Below are positions 17,378-26,431 of a stretch of 64,000 nt of DNA, piece by piece (positions within the stretch are counted from its first letter, which is position 1; each line of letters starts with the position of its first letter). A program made the translations under genes and the position numbers. The DNA comes from Microbispora amethystogenes (GTDB lineage: Bacteria; Actinomycetota; Actinomycetes; Streptosporangiales; Streptosporangiaceae). Below the pieces are notes generated by a model, which was not told the origin of the DNA, did no database searches, and was given only the letters and a program-made list of their open reading frames with translations. The stretch lies in assembly GCF_016863015.1 (NCBI RefSeq), contig NZ_BOOB01000029.1:1-64000 (forward strand). Reading direction: 5' to 3'.

Positions 17378-18967
17378 TCAGTCCTCCAGGTCTACGGAGC
17401 GGCCGCTGTCGGCCCCGATCTCCCCGGCGATCTGCTCGACGACCTCGGACGGGATCGCGGTGTCGACGGTCAGCGCGATCAGCGCCTTGCCGCCCTTCAC
17501 GTCACGGGAGACCTGCATCGAGGCGATGTTCACGCCGTGCTCGCCGAGCAGGCGGCCGACGGTGCCCACGATGCCGGGACGGTCGGCGTAGGTGAAGAAC
17601 GCCAGGTGCTCGGTGGGCTCGATCTCCATCGCGTAGCCGTTGACCTCGACGATCTTGGTGATCTGCCGCGGGCCGGACAGCGTGCCGGAGACCGAGACCG
17701 TACGGCCGTCGGCGAGCACGCCGCGGACCGTGATGACGTTGCGCCAGTCGGGGCTCTCCGCGCTGGTGACCAGCTCGACGACCACCCCGCGGTCCTTGGC
17801 CAGCAGCGGCGCGTTGACGTAGGTCACCGCGTCCTCCACCACTCCGGAGAAGACACCCTTGAGCGCGGCCAGCTCCAGCACCCGCACGTCCTGCGCGGCG
17901 ATCTCGCCGCGGACCTCGACGTCGAGGCGGGTCGCGACCTCCCCCGCGAGCGCGGTGAAGATGCGCCCCAGCTTCTCGGTGAGCGGCAGGCCCGGCTTGA
18001 CGTCCTCGGCGACCGCGCCGCCCTGGACGTTCACGGCGTCGGGCACGAACTCCCCGGCGAGCGCGAGCTTGACGCTGCGGGCGACCTGCGTGCCGGCCTT
18101 CTCCTGGGCCTCGTGGGTGGAGGCGCCGAGGTGCGGCGTGGCCACGACCTGGTCGAACTCGAACAGCGGGCTGTCGGTGCAGGGCTCCTTGGCGAAGACG
18201 TCGATGCCGGCGCCCGCGACACGGCCCTCCTTCAGCGCGGAGTAGAGGGCGTTCTCGTCGATGATCCCGCCGCGGGCGACGTTGACCAGCCGGACGGTCG
18301 GCTTGACGATGTGCAGCTCGCGGTCGCCGATGAGACCGACGGTCTCCTTCGACTTGGGCAGGTGGACGGTGATGAAGTCGGCCTGCTGGAGAAGCTCGTC
18401 CAGCGACACCAGCCGCACGCCCATCTGGGCGGCGCGGGCCGGCTGGAGGTAGGGGTCGTAGGCGATGAGCTCCACGCCGAACGGCTGGAGCCGCTGCGCC
18501 ACGAGCTGACCGATCTTGCCGAGGCCGAGAATGCCGACGACCTTCTCGTCCAGCTCGACACCGGTGTACTTCGAGCGCTTCCACTCGCCGGCCTTGAGCG
18601 CGGTGTGCGCCTGGGCGACGTTGCGGGCGCTGGCGAGGATCAGGGCGACCGTGTGCTCGGCGGCGCTGGTGATGTTGGAGGTCGGCGCGTTGACGACCAT
18701 GACGCCGGCCTTGGTCGCGGCCTCGACGTCGACGTTGTCCAGGCCCACGCCCGCGCGCGCGACGACGCGCAGCTTGGGCGCGGCGGCGATGGCCTCCGCG
18801 TCCACCTGGGTGGCGCTGCGGACGATCAGGGCGTCCACGTCGGCGAGGGCGGGCAGCAGCTGCGACCGGTCGGCGCCGTCGGTCTGACGGACCTCGAAAT
18901 CCGCGCCGAGCACGGCGAGGCCCGCTTCGGAGAGCTCTTCTGCGACGAGTACGACGGGCTTGGTCAC
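17378..18967 (-). CDS. serA: D-3-phosphoglycerate dehydrogenase
   Basis: 529 aa, the long actinobacterial form. Rossmann motif GLGKIG at 148-153, catalytic VNVARGGIIDENAL and HLGASTHEAQ, an intervening ASB domain (about 310-450), and a C-terminal ACT domain (HLAFFTYADRPGIVGTVGRLLGEHGVNIASMQV) that senses serine. It catalyses the first committed step of serine synthesis. The GTG at 18967 is chosen because AAGGA lies 8-10 nt upstream; the upstream in-frame extension is not protein-like. Confidence 0.95.
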   Translation of the reverse strand: MTKPVVLVAEELSEAGLAVLGADFEVRQTDGADRSQLLPALADVDALIVRSATQVDAEAIAAAPKLRVVARAGVGLDNVDVEAATKAGVMVVNAPTSNITSAAEHTVALILASARNVAQAHTALKAGEWKRSKYTGVELDEKVVGILGLGKIGQLVAQRLQPFGVELIAYDPYLQPARAAQMGVRLVSLDELLQQADFITVHLPKSKETVGLIGDRELHIVKPTVRLVNVARGGIIDENALYSALKEGRVAGAGIDVFAKEPCTDSPLFEFDQVVATPHLGASTHEAQEKAGTQVARSVKLALAGEFVPDAVNVQGGAVAEDVKPGLPLTEKLGRIFTALAGEVATRLDVEVRGEIAAQDVRVLELAALKGVFSGVVEDAVTYVNAPLLAKDRGVVVELVTSAESPDWRNVITVRGVLADGRTVSVSGTLSGPRQITKIVEVNGYAMEIEPTEHLAFFTYADRPGIVGTVGRLLGEHGVNIASMQVSRDVKGGKALIALTVDTAIPSEVVEQIAGEIGADSGRSVDLED

Positions 18968-19338
18968 TGGATGAGTCCTTCGTGAGGTGCGACTGCCTGG
19001 ACGACGCGAGTCTATCCGGGGCTTGTGAAAGTCCTCACGAGAGCCCGGCATACGAGACGGACGTCACGCGGGCGTCGCGGCGGCACGACGACCCGGTCTC
19101 AGATCGGCCCCTCGGCACCGCTGGTTCCGCCAGGCCGGCGGGCGCAGAGGAACGGCCGGAGGCGGAGGGTGCCATTATGACGGAGGGGAGTCATGAGACT
19201 CCCTCATGTACACGCCCGATCGGTCGGTGTACCCCACCCCGGGAGATCCCATCCGGACTGTCGCCATCTTGGTATTGATCGCACCTATTCTTGGGGATTA
19301 GCCTGATTCGCCATGGTCCAGTCCCTATCGTTCTGGCT
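18968..19338. other. Divergent promoter region of serA and the SseB-like gene
   Basis: 371 nt with no supported gene. It contains a TATGACGGAG/GACTCCCTCATG stretch and a short CCGATCGGTCGG palindrome near 19219. Both flanking genes point outward, so their promoters should be here. Confidence 0.4.
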
Positions 19339-20220
19339 ATGAGCATCGGGAACCCCTCCCTGGGCGACGTTCTCGCGCGACATGGCAGCCCCCGGCAACT
19401 CCTGGCGGCCCTCGCGGAGTGGGGCATCCTGGTGGCGGTCCGACCCGACCGCTCCGTGGTGCTCGGCACGACGCAGAACGGCGAACGCGTTCTGCTCGGC
19501 TACACGTCCGAGGCGACGTACGCCCGGCACCGTGGCAGTCACTCCCTGTCGGCGTGCGACGCCGACACCGTCCTCGACATCCAGCGCGTCACCGGCGTGC
19601 GGGAGATCGTGATCGACGCGGCCGGCCCCGCCGCCGCCGCGGTGCCGATCGACGACCTGCGGCGTTACCTGGAGGCGACCCGCACCGGCCCCACGCCGGC
19701 CCTGTCGGCCCTGGGCTCGCCCGTCCCCACGGCGTACGCCACGGGGGCGATGGCGACCGTGACCCGCGCGCAGGCCGCGCGCCCGGCCGCTCCGCCGCCC
19801 GCCCCGGCTCCGGCCGCGCCCACGGGGCTGCCGTCGCAGTGGATCCCGGCGCCCCGCCAGCACCTGTCGGGGGCGATGCAGGTCGTCGACCCCGGCTACC
19901 GCAGGTCGAGCCACCCGATCCTGCCCGCGCTCCGGGTGGCGATAGGCGAGCTGCTGCGCGAGTATCCACTCGTCCACCACGTGTGGATCTGCGAGGCGCG
20001 GACCGCCGCGGGCCTGTGGGGGATCATGCTGCACGTCAAGGTGCGCACTCCCGTCGCCGACGACATCGTGAAGGAACTGCACCGCCGGGTGCGCGCCCGG
20101 CTGCCGCAGCTCGCGGCGAGCGAGGCTCCGGTGCTCATGGCCCGCGTCGCCGACGCGCACACCGAGCGCCGCCTGATCGAGATCGGCGCGCACGTCGTCT
20201 GCCCCGACGTACGCGACTGA
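19339..20220 (+). CDS. SseB-like two-domain protein
   Basis: 293 aa. The N-terminal domain (about 1-110) resembles SseB: GERVLLGYTSEATYARHRG and a PIDDLRRYLE end. A Pro/Ala-rich linker (about 135-175) leads to a second domain matching the SseB C-terminal region (LLREYPLVHHVWICEARTAAGLWGIMLHVKV). SseB is associated with serine sensitivity in E. coli, biochemical role unknown; divergence from serA is suggestive but may be coincidence. ATG 19339 is preferred over an upstream in-frame start. Confidence 0.65.
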   Translation: MSIGNPSLGDVLARHGSPRQLLAALAEWGILVAVRPDRSVVLGTTQNGERVLLGYTSEATYARHRGSHSLSACDADTVLDIQRVTGVREIVIDAAGPAAAAVPIDDLRRYLEATRTGPTPALSALGSPVPTAYATGAMATVTRAQAARPAAPPPAPAPAAPTGLPSQWIPAPRQHLSGAMQVVDPGYRRSSHPILPALRVAIGELLREYPLVHHVWICEARTAAGLWGIMLHVKVRTPVADDIVKELHRRVRARLPQLAASEAPVLMARVADAHTERRLIEIGAHVVCPDVRD

Positions 20221-20224
20221 ACGT

Positions 20225-20263
20225 CGTGCCCGCGGGCCCGCTTCCCATGGGTCCGCGGGCACG
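20225..20263 (+). terminator. Hairpin terminator after the SseB-like gene
   Basis: A GC-rich stem (CGTGCCCGCGGGCCC with a near-perfect complement, one mismatch) directly after the stop codon. No T run, as is common in high-GC genomes. Confidence 0.6.
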
Positions 20264-20418
20264 GAGTTCGTGACGCCGTCCCGCTCGCGCCGGGCGGCGC
20301 CGGTCCGCCCCGGCGGCGGACCGGCTTTCCCGCCCCGCCGTCCCGGCGGAGCCGTTAGCCGCCGAACCGTTGCCGGGGAGATCTTCCGGCCGGGCCCGCG
20401 CTCGGCTTGAATGACGCA

Positions 20419-21822
20419 ATGGCCCCCACCGCGGCGACGCCCTCCCCCTCCGCAGTGTCCCTCGGTGTGCGCCTCGGGTACGCCGTCGGCTCGTTCTGCA
20501 CGGCCAACTTCTCCACGATCCCCGGGCTGCTGCTGCTCTTCTACATGACGAACGTGCTGGCGGTGCCGGCCGCGCTCGCGGGCGTCGTGCTCTTCCTCCC
20601 CAAGGCGTGGGACCTGGTCGCCAACACGCTGGTCGGCCGCTGGTCGGACCGCACGGTCTCGCGCTGGGGTCCCCGCCGTCCCTGGCTGCTCGCCGGGGCG
20701 GTCGTGCTGCCTGTGTCGTTCGCCCTGATGTTCGCCGGGCCGCCGCTGACCGGGGCTCCCGCCGCCGTGTACGTCGGTCTCACCTTCCTGGCCGCCGCGA
20801 CCGGATACGCCCTGTACGAGGTGCCGTACAAGGCGATGCCGGCGGAGATGACCACGGACTACCACGAGCGGACCTCGCTGCTGCAGTGGCGCATGGTCCT
20901 CATCGCGATCTCGATCGCGATGAGCGGCATCCTCGCGCCCATGATCGCCGGCGGGACGGCCGGGGGATACCGGACCATGGGCGTCGTCTTCGGCCTCGTC
21001 CTGCTCGCCTCGATGCTGGCCTCGTTCTTCGGCACCGCCCGCGCCCCCTTCACCGGGCAGCAGAAGTCCGAGGGGACGCTGCGGGAGCAACTCGCCGCGG
21101 CCCGTACGAGCAGGCCGTTCATGTGGCTGCTCGGGCTGAGCTCGGCGCAGACGCTCGCGGTGGGCGTGATGCTGGCTGGTTCGCCCTACTTCGCCGCCTA
21201 CATCATCGGCGACCCGAAGGCCACCACCACGCTCTTCGCGGCGCTGGTCGGCCCGATGCTGGTCACCATGCCGCTGTGGGTGTGGCTGGCCCGCCGGCTC
21301 GACAAACGCGGCGCGATGATCCTCTCCGGCACGATGTTCGCGGGCGGCGGGCTGCTGCTCCTCGCGACGCCGGCCCTCGGCGCCCTGTACGCGCACCTGT
21401 GCGTGATGGTCGTCGGCATCGGCTACGCCGGTCTGCAGCTGCTGCAGTACTCCATGCTCGCCGACGTGATCGCCCACGACGGCGTGGTGAGCGGCGAGCG
21501 CAGGGGCGGCGTCTTCACGGGCCTGTGGACGGCCGTGGAGAACGCAGTGGCGGCGCTGGGCGCGACCATCTACGGCTGGGTGCTGAGCGCGGGAGGCTTC
21601 CTGTCGTCCGATCCCGAGCACCCGGTAACTCAGCCCGAGAGCGCCCACGTCGCCGTGATGATCGGCGTGACGGCGGTGCCCGCCCTGATCACGCTCGCCG
21701 GCGTGCTGATGACGTTCCGGTATGACCTGACCGCCGCCCGCCTGGCCGAGGCGATGGCGCACGCGCACCCGGAACAGCCCGCCCCCCTTCCCCGGCAGGA
21801 CCAGACCTCTCCGGAGCGCTGA
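20419..21822 (+). CDS. MFS transporter of the sugar:cation symporter (GPH/MelB-like) type
   Basis: 467 aa with about 12 hydrophobic helices. The GPH signature is present near the N-terminus: VRLGYAVGSFCTANFSTIPGLLLLFYMTN, then PKAWDLVANTLVGRWSDRTVSRWGPRRPWLL (the loop 2-3 motif of this family), then YEVPYKAMPAEMTTDYHERTSL. It is likely a sugar or glycoside importer in the cytoplasmic membrane; the substrate is unknown. ATG 20419; TTG at 20407 is an alternative. Confidence 0.83.
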   Translation: MAPTAATPSPSAVSLGVRLGYAVGSFCTANFSTIPGLLLLFYMTNVLAVPAALAGVVLFLPKAWDLVANTLVGRWSDRTVSRWGPRRPWLLAGAVVLPVSFALMFAGPPLTGAPAAVYVGLTFLAAATGYALYEVPYKAMPAEMTTDYHERTSLLQWRMVLIAISIAMSGILAPMIAGGTAGGYRTMGVVFGLVLLASMLASFFGTARAPFTGQQKSEGTLREQLAAARTSRPFMWLLGLSSAQTLAVGVMLAGSPYFAAYIIGDPKATTTLFAALVGPMLVTMPLWVWLARRLDKRGAMILSGTMFAGGGLLLLATPALGALYAHLCVMVVGIGYAGLQLLQYSMLADVIAHDGVVSGERRGGVFTGLWTAVENAVAALGATIYGWVLSAGGFLSSDPEHPVTQPESAHVAVMIGVTAVPALITLAGVLMTFRYDLTAARLAEAMAHAHPEQPAPLPRQDQTSPER

Positions 21823-22059
21823 GCCGCGCCTCCCGAGGCGCTCCCGAGGCGCTCCCGGACGCTTGGGACGGCCTTAAGGCGGCCCTCTCGCCGTAACCTG
21901 CCCGTGACCTGCAGATTGTCCGAGATCGTGTGGTGTGCGGGGGATAAGTGAGGCTTAAGGGAGGGTAGATATTTTAGAGGTTGGGGTGATTTTTTCGGAC
22001 ATGTCAGGTCGGAGCGCACCATAATGACGACTTCCCCAGCGTCTAACCCCCACTGGAGA

Positions 22060-22959
22060 ATGATCGTGAACAGAGCGCTCGGAGCGGCCCTGTGCCTCGG
22101 GAGTGTCGTGGCCATCGGCGTGTCCGCCGGCCCCGCTCAGGCCGAGACCCAGCACGCGGGCTGCCGGGTCGCCGCCGCGAAGCCGTACGTCGCCGTGGAC
22201 GGGAAGATCCGCGCGGCGGGCTCGCGGGCCGGTTGCGAGAACGGCGCCCGGTTCCGGGTCCGGATCCTGAAGAGCAGGCCGGGCCCCGACCGCGTGGTCA
22301 AGAGCGGCTCGAAGGCGGTCCGCAACGCACGCGTCACGGTGACCACGACCTGCGTCGACGGCGTCTACTACAGCTTCGTCACCGACTACCGCGGCCACGT
22401 GTCGCGGTCGAAGCCGGTGCGGCTCGACTGCTCCTCCCCCACGCCCGTGCCGAGTCCCTCGGCGAGCACCCCCACAACCGGCCCGGCGACTCCCACTCCC
22501 GGGACCCCCGCCCCCAGCCCGTCCGCGAAGCCCACCGTCAGTCAGGCGCCCAGCGCCTCTCCGACGGGCGGCACGACGGTGGGCACCGCCGTCGAGAACG
22601 AGGTCGTACGCCTCACCAACGTCGAGCGGGCGAAGGCGGGCTGCGGCCCGCTGAAGCACGACGCGCGGCTTCGCACCGCCGCGTACGGCCACTCGGCCGA
22701 CATGTCCGCGCAGAAGTACTTCGACCACACGTCGAAGGACGGCCGCTCCTTCGCGGACCGCATCAAGGCCGCGGGCTACTCCTTCCGCGCCGCCGCCGAG
22801 AACATCGCCATGGGCTACCCCTCGGCCCAGGCGGTGGTGCAGGGCTGGATGAACAGCTCCGGGCACCGGCAGAACATCCTCAACTGCACCTACACCGACA
22901 TCGGCGTGGGATACGCCGCCTCCGGCAACTACTGGACGCAGGACTTCGGCAAGCAGTAG
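22060..22959 (+). CDS. Secreted CAP-domain (SCP/YkwD-like) protein
   Basis: 299 aa. Signal peptide 1-28 (ends AQA before ETQ), an N-terminal beta-rich region of about 105 residues, a Pro/Thr/Ser linker, and a C-terminal CAP domain: EVVRLTNVERAKAGCGPL, LRTAAYGHSADM, YFDHTS, AAENIAMGYPSAQAVVQGWMNSSGHRQNIL, DIGVGYA. CAP proteins are extracellular; the bacterial role is unclear. ATG 22060 is chosen; GTG at 22066 fits the GGAGA ribosome site equally well, ATG 22024 less so. Confidence 0.85.
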   Translation: MIVNRALGAALCLGSVVAIGVSAGPAQAETQHAGCRVAAAKPYVAVDGKIRAAGSRAGCENGARFRVRILKSRPGPDRVVKSGSKAVRNARVTVTTTCVDGVYYSFVTDYRGHVSRSKPVRLDCSSPTPVPSPSASTPTTGPATPTPGTPAPSPSAKPTVSQAPSASPTGGTTVGTAVENEVVRLTNVERAKAGCGPLKHDARLRTAAYGHSADMSAQKYFDHTSKDGRSFADRIKAAGYSFRAAAENIAMGYPSAQAVVQGWMNSSGHRQNILNCTYTDIGVGYAASGNYWTQDFGKQ

Positions 22960-22977
22960 AACCCCACCGACACGAAT

Positions 22978-23006
22978 CCCGGCCCGCGGCGGCGCCGCGG
23001 GCCGGG
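22978..23006 (+). terminator. Terminator after the CAP gene
   Basis: A 13-bp perfect stem (CCCGGCCCGCGGC with complement, 3-nt loop), 18 nt past the stop. It lies between two convergent genes and may serve both. Confidence 0.8.
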
Positions 23007-23045
23007 ATCAGTGCCGATCAGTGCCGATCAGTGCCGATCAGTGCG
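23006..23045. repeat. Four tandem copies of a 10-bp unit (GATCAGTGCC)
   Basis: GATCAGTGCC is repeated four times without gap; the last base differs in the final copy. The array sits between the CAP gene terminator and the end of the convergent secreted-protein gene. It is a simple tandem repeat that could vary between strains. Confidence 0.9.
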
Positions 23046-23052
23046 GGTCAGG

Positions 23053-23838
23053 TCAGCCGGTGCACGACTGCCAGGTGGCCGGGTTGGCCGAGGTGTTGGT
23101 GTTCTGGAACTTGTAGTTCGGCGTGCTGTCGTTGAAGTTCCACAGGCTGCCGGTCATGTTGCTCCAGGTGCCGGAGGAGTTCTTCACCGTCTGCGCGACC
23201 ATGACGGTCGGCTGGGTGCAGCTGATCTGCGGGATCGGGTAGGCGGAACCGGAGTCGGAGAAGTCCTCGATGTCGTGGGCGTACATCTCCACGGTCGTCC
23301 GGCTGTCGTCCGCCAGGAAGCGCCTGCCGTTGCCGTCCTTCAGGTCGACGTAGAGGCAGATCAGGGAACCGTTCACGTTGGCCGAGTGGTTGGAGTCACA
23401 CCACTCGTAGATGAAGGTGAGCTCCTGTCCGACGTTGAGGTTCGTCATGACGCCGGTGCAGGTGCCCCCGCTTCCCCAGAGGCTCGCGTTGCAGAGCGAG
23501 TTGTTCCCGGTCGTGCCGTTGTCGTCTCCGTAGTAGTAGACCGACCAGGAGCTGGGCCCGCGGTAGATGCCGGACTCCAGGTTGTAGTACCACTGCCCGA
23601 TAGCACCCCAGGCGGTGCTGCCGTTGTTGAGGGCGGGGACCTTCCAGGTGACCGTCCAGCCACGGGTGTTGCCGATGGTGCCGTTGTACCCCGTGGTGAG
23701 CGCGTACACGCCTGCCGTCGTCACACCCGACTTCGGGGGGTGCGGAACGGCGTTCGCCGGGGTCGTGCCGAACACCGCGACGCAGGCCACGATGAGAGCG
23801 GCGGTCAACCACCGGACACGGAGGAGGGAGCGGACCAA
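23053..23838 (-). CDS. Secreted six-cysteine protein of unknown function
   Basis: 261 aa. Signal peptide 1-30 (ends TTPANA). The mature protein is rich in Gly, Asn, Ser, Thr, Trp and Tyr, with six Cys (CNAS, GTC, EWC, LIC, ISC, QSC) that could form three disulfides. It looks like an all-beta extracellular protein; no catalytic signature or carbohydrate-binding fold is recognised. Codon use appears less extreme in GC than the neighbours, and the upstream region is A/T-richer. Start ATG follows AGGAGAGA. Confidence 0.7.
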   Translation of the reverse strand: MVRSLLRVRWLTAALIVACVAVFGTTPANAVPHPPKSGVTTAGVYALTTGYNGTIGNTRGWTVTWKVPALNNGSTAWGAIGQWYYNLESGIYRGPSSWSVYYYGDDNGTTGNNSLCNASLWGSGGTCTGVMTNLNVGQELTFIYEWCDSNHSANVNGSLICLYVDLKDGNGRRFLADDSRTTVEMYAHDIEDFSDSGSAYPIPQISCTQPTVMVAQTVKNSSGTWSNMTGSLWNFNDSTPNYKFQNTNTSANPATWQSCTG

Positions 23839-24080
23839 CGGTCTCTCCTTAAGTAGGGAATGCCGACAAATTGAGTGTCAAAGAGGATCTATCCGATCGG
23901 AATGCGTATTCGGTACATGACAAAGATCTTGATGTTGGAGGTAACAGATCTTGTCAGATTTCCTGAAGGCCGCTTAAATGTGATCACGCACAGCAAGGGA
24001 ACGGGTGCGCGACGGTTCCGAGGGCAGCGGAATACGGCGTCTTCTGGACACCTCGGACCACAGCGGCGGATACTCCAGTC
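23839..24080. promoter_or_regulatory. A/T-rich divergent promoter region
   Basis: 242 nt between divergent genes (the secreted six-Cys protein and the DUF1707-FHA protein). 23860-23990 is clearly A/T-richer than the window, with AAGATCTTG/AACAGATCTTGT half-repeats around 23926-23955. No known operator is recognised. Confidence 0.4.
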
Positions 24081-24614
24081 ATGAGCTCTCCCCCGGTGCG
24101 CGCCTCCGACGGGGACCGCGAGCGTGCGCTGAGCGAACTCCGCGACCGGGCCGCCGAAGGACGCCTGTCCATGGAGACCTTCGTCGGCCGGGTTGACCTG
24201 GCGCTTCGGGCGCGCAGCCGCGGCGAGTTGGACGAACTGGTCGCCGATCTCCCGCAGCGCGGGCGCTGGCGCAGAAGGATCACCGACGCGGTCGCCTCCG
24301 TGTCGGAGCTGAGCAACCGCCTCGAGACCGCCTGGCGGCGTCCGCGGCTGCCCCGCCTCGCCCTGCCCGCGGACGGACGTGCGCGCTATCTGGTCGGCCG
24401 CGGATCCGCCTGCGACCTGGTTCTCGCGGACCTGACCGTCTCCCGGATGCACGCGGAGCTACGGCGGCAGGACGACTCCTGGCTGCTCGTCGATCTCGGC
24501 TCGATGAACGGCACCAGGTTGAACGGCTGGCGGCTGGTCGGCCCCGCCACCGTCAGGGCCGGCGACGAGGTGGCCTTCGGCGACTGCGAGTTCCTGGTCT
24601 CCATGCCGGCCTGA
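24081..24614 (+). CDS. DUF1707 and FHA domain protein
   Basis: 177 aa. The N-terminal DUF1707 (about 7-60) has RASDGDRERALSELRDRAAEGRLSMETFVGRVDLALRARSRGELDELVADLP. The C-terminal FHA domain (about 90-175) has YLVGRGSACDLVLADLTVSRMHAEL, then LGSMNGTRLNG, with the Gly-Arg, Ser-Arg-x-His and Asn residues used in phosphothreonine binding. It is likely an adaptor reading Ser/Thr kinase signals. No membrane segment. ATG 24081. Confidence 0.85.
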   Translation: MSSPPVRASDGDRERALSELRDRAAEGRLSMETFVGRVDLALRARSRGELDELVADLPQRGRWRRRITDAVASVSELSNRLETAWRRPRLPRLALPADGRARYLVGRGSACDLVLADLTVSRMHAELRRQDDSWLLVDLGSMNGTRLNGWRLVGPATVRAGDEVAFGDCEFLVSMPA

Positions 24615-24640
24615 CCGCTCGCGAGGGTCGTGAACGCGAC

Positions 24641-24680
24641 GCGGCGCCGCTCCCCGCCCTCAGGCGGGTAGCGGCGCCGC
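24641..24680. terminator. Shared terminator between the FHA gene and ilvC
   Basis: The arms GCGGCGCCGC at 24641-24650 and 24671-24680 are complementary, with an inner AGCGGG-type stem. It lies between convergent genes, after the FHA stop and before the ilvC stop. No T run. Confidence 0.6.
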
Positions 24681-24727
24681 GGTCACACGGGCCTCGGGTC
24701 GCGTCGGACGCTCCCCGGTGCGGAGGA

Positions 24728-25780
<1,053 letters not shown>

Positions 25781-26305
25781 CTATGCGCTGCGGTCGATCG
25801 CGCGGAGCGAGCGGTCGGTGATGGAACGGGCGCCGCGGCCGATGGCCACCATGCCCGACTGCACGAGCTCCTTGATGCCGTACGGCTCAAGGACCCGGAC
25901 GAACGCGTCCAGCTTGTCGGTCGTCCCGGTGACCTCGATCGTGACCGCGTCCGGGGCCACGTCCACGCAGCGCGCCCGGAAGAGGTTCACGAGTTCGAGA
26001 ACGTGGGACCGGCTCTCGGAGTCGGTCCTCACCTTGATCAACATCAGCTCGCGCTGCACCGACTGGCTGTTGTCGAGCTCGACGATCTTGATGACGTTGA
26101 CCAGCTTGTTGAGCTGTTTGGTGACCTGCTCCAGCGGGAGTTCCTCGACGTTCACGACGATGGTCATCCGCGAGATGTCGTCGTGCTCGGTCGGCCCGAC
26201 CGCCAGCGAGTCGATGTTGAAGCCGCGGCGGCTGAACAACGCGGCGACCCGGGCCAGCACACCCGGCTTGTTCTCCGTCAAGACGGACAGCGTATGGCGG
26301 CTCAT
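25781..26305 (-). CDS. ilvN: Acetolactate synthase small (regulatory) subunit
   Basis: 174 aa. The N-terminal ACT domain begins MSRHTLSVLTENKPGVLARVAALFSRRGFNIDSLAVG and a second ACT-like domain follows (ELMLIKVRTDSESRSHVLELVNLFRARCVDV). It binds valine and controls IlvB. Its ATG overlaps the stop of a 26-codon ORF (26302-26382). The preceding GAGGAGGTGGC supplies the ribosome site. Confidence 0.95.
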   Translation of the reverse strand: MSRHTLSVLTENKPGVLARVAALFSRRGFNIDSLAVGPTEHDDISRMTIVVNVEELPLEQVTKQLNKLVNVIKIVELDNSQSVQRELMLIKVRTDSESRSHVLELVNLFRARCVDVAPDAVTIEVTGTTDKLDAFVRVLEPYGIKELVQSGMVAIGRGARSITDRSLRAIDRSA

Positions 26306-26382
26306 GCCACCTCCTCGCCTTCGGCTCGGAGTGGCCTGAGCCAGACGCTGTGTTCACTGATTCGCTCGCTGCGCTCGCTCAT
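26302..26382 (-). CDS. Small ORF (26 aa) between ilvB and ilvN, coupled to ilvN
   Basis: It opens MSERSERISEHSVW and closes GEEVA; its TGA overlaps the ilvN ATG (ATGA). GAGGAGATGGC before it and GAGGAGGTGGC before ilvN are near-duplicates, so the segment may be a duplicated translation-start element. It contains the near-palindrome CGCTCGCTGCGCTCGCTC. It could be a coupling ORF that helps ribosomes reach ilvN; protein function is doubtful. Confidence 0.4.
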   Translation of the reverse strand: MSERSERISEHSVWLRPLRAEGEEVA

Positions 26383-26431
26383 GCCATCTCCTCGTGCTGC
26401 GGGCCGGGCTCGGGACGGGACGGGATCGCGC

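Noticed and set aside
21897-22059. c-di-AMP (ydaO) riboswitch before the CAP gene
   Set aside because: The region is A/T-richer but I could not align the conserved core or the expected paired elements.
23006-23045. CRISPR or binding-site array
   Set aside because: Unit is 10 bp without spacers; simple tandem repeat.
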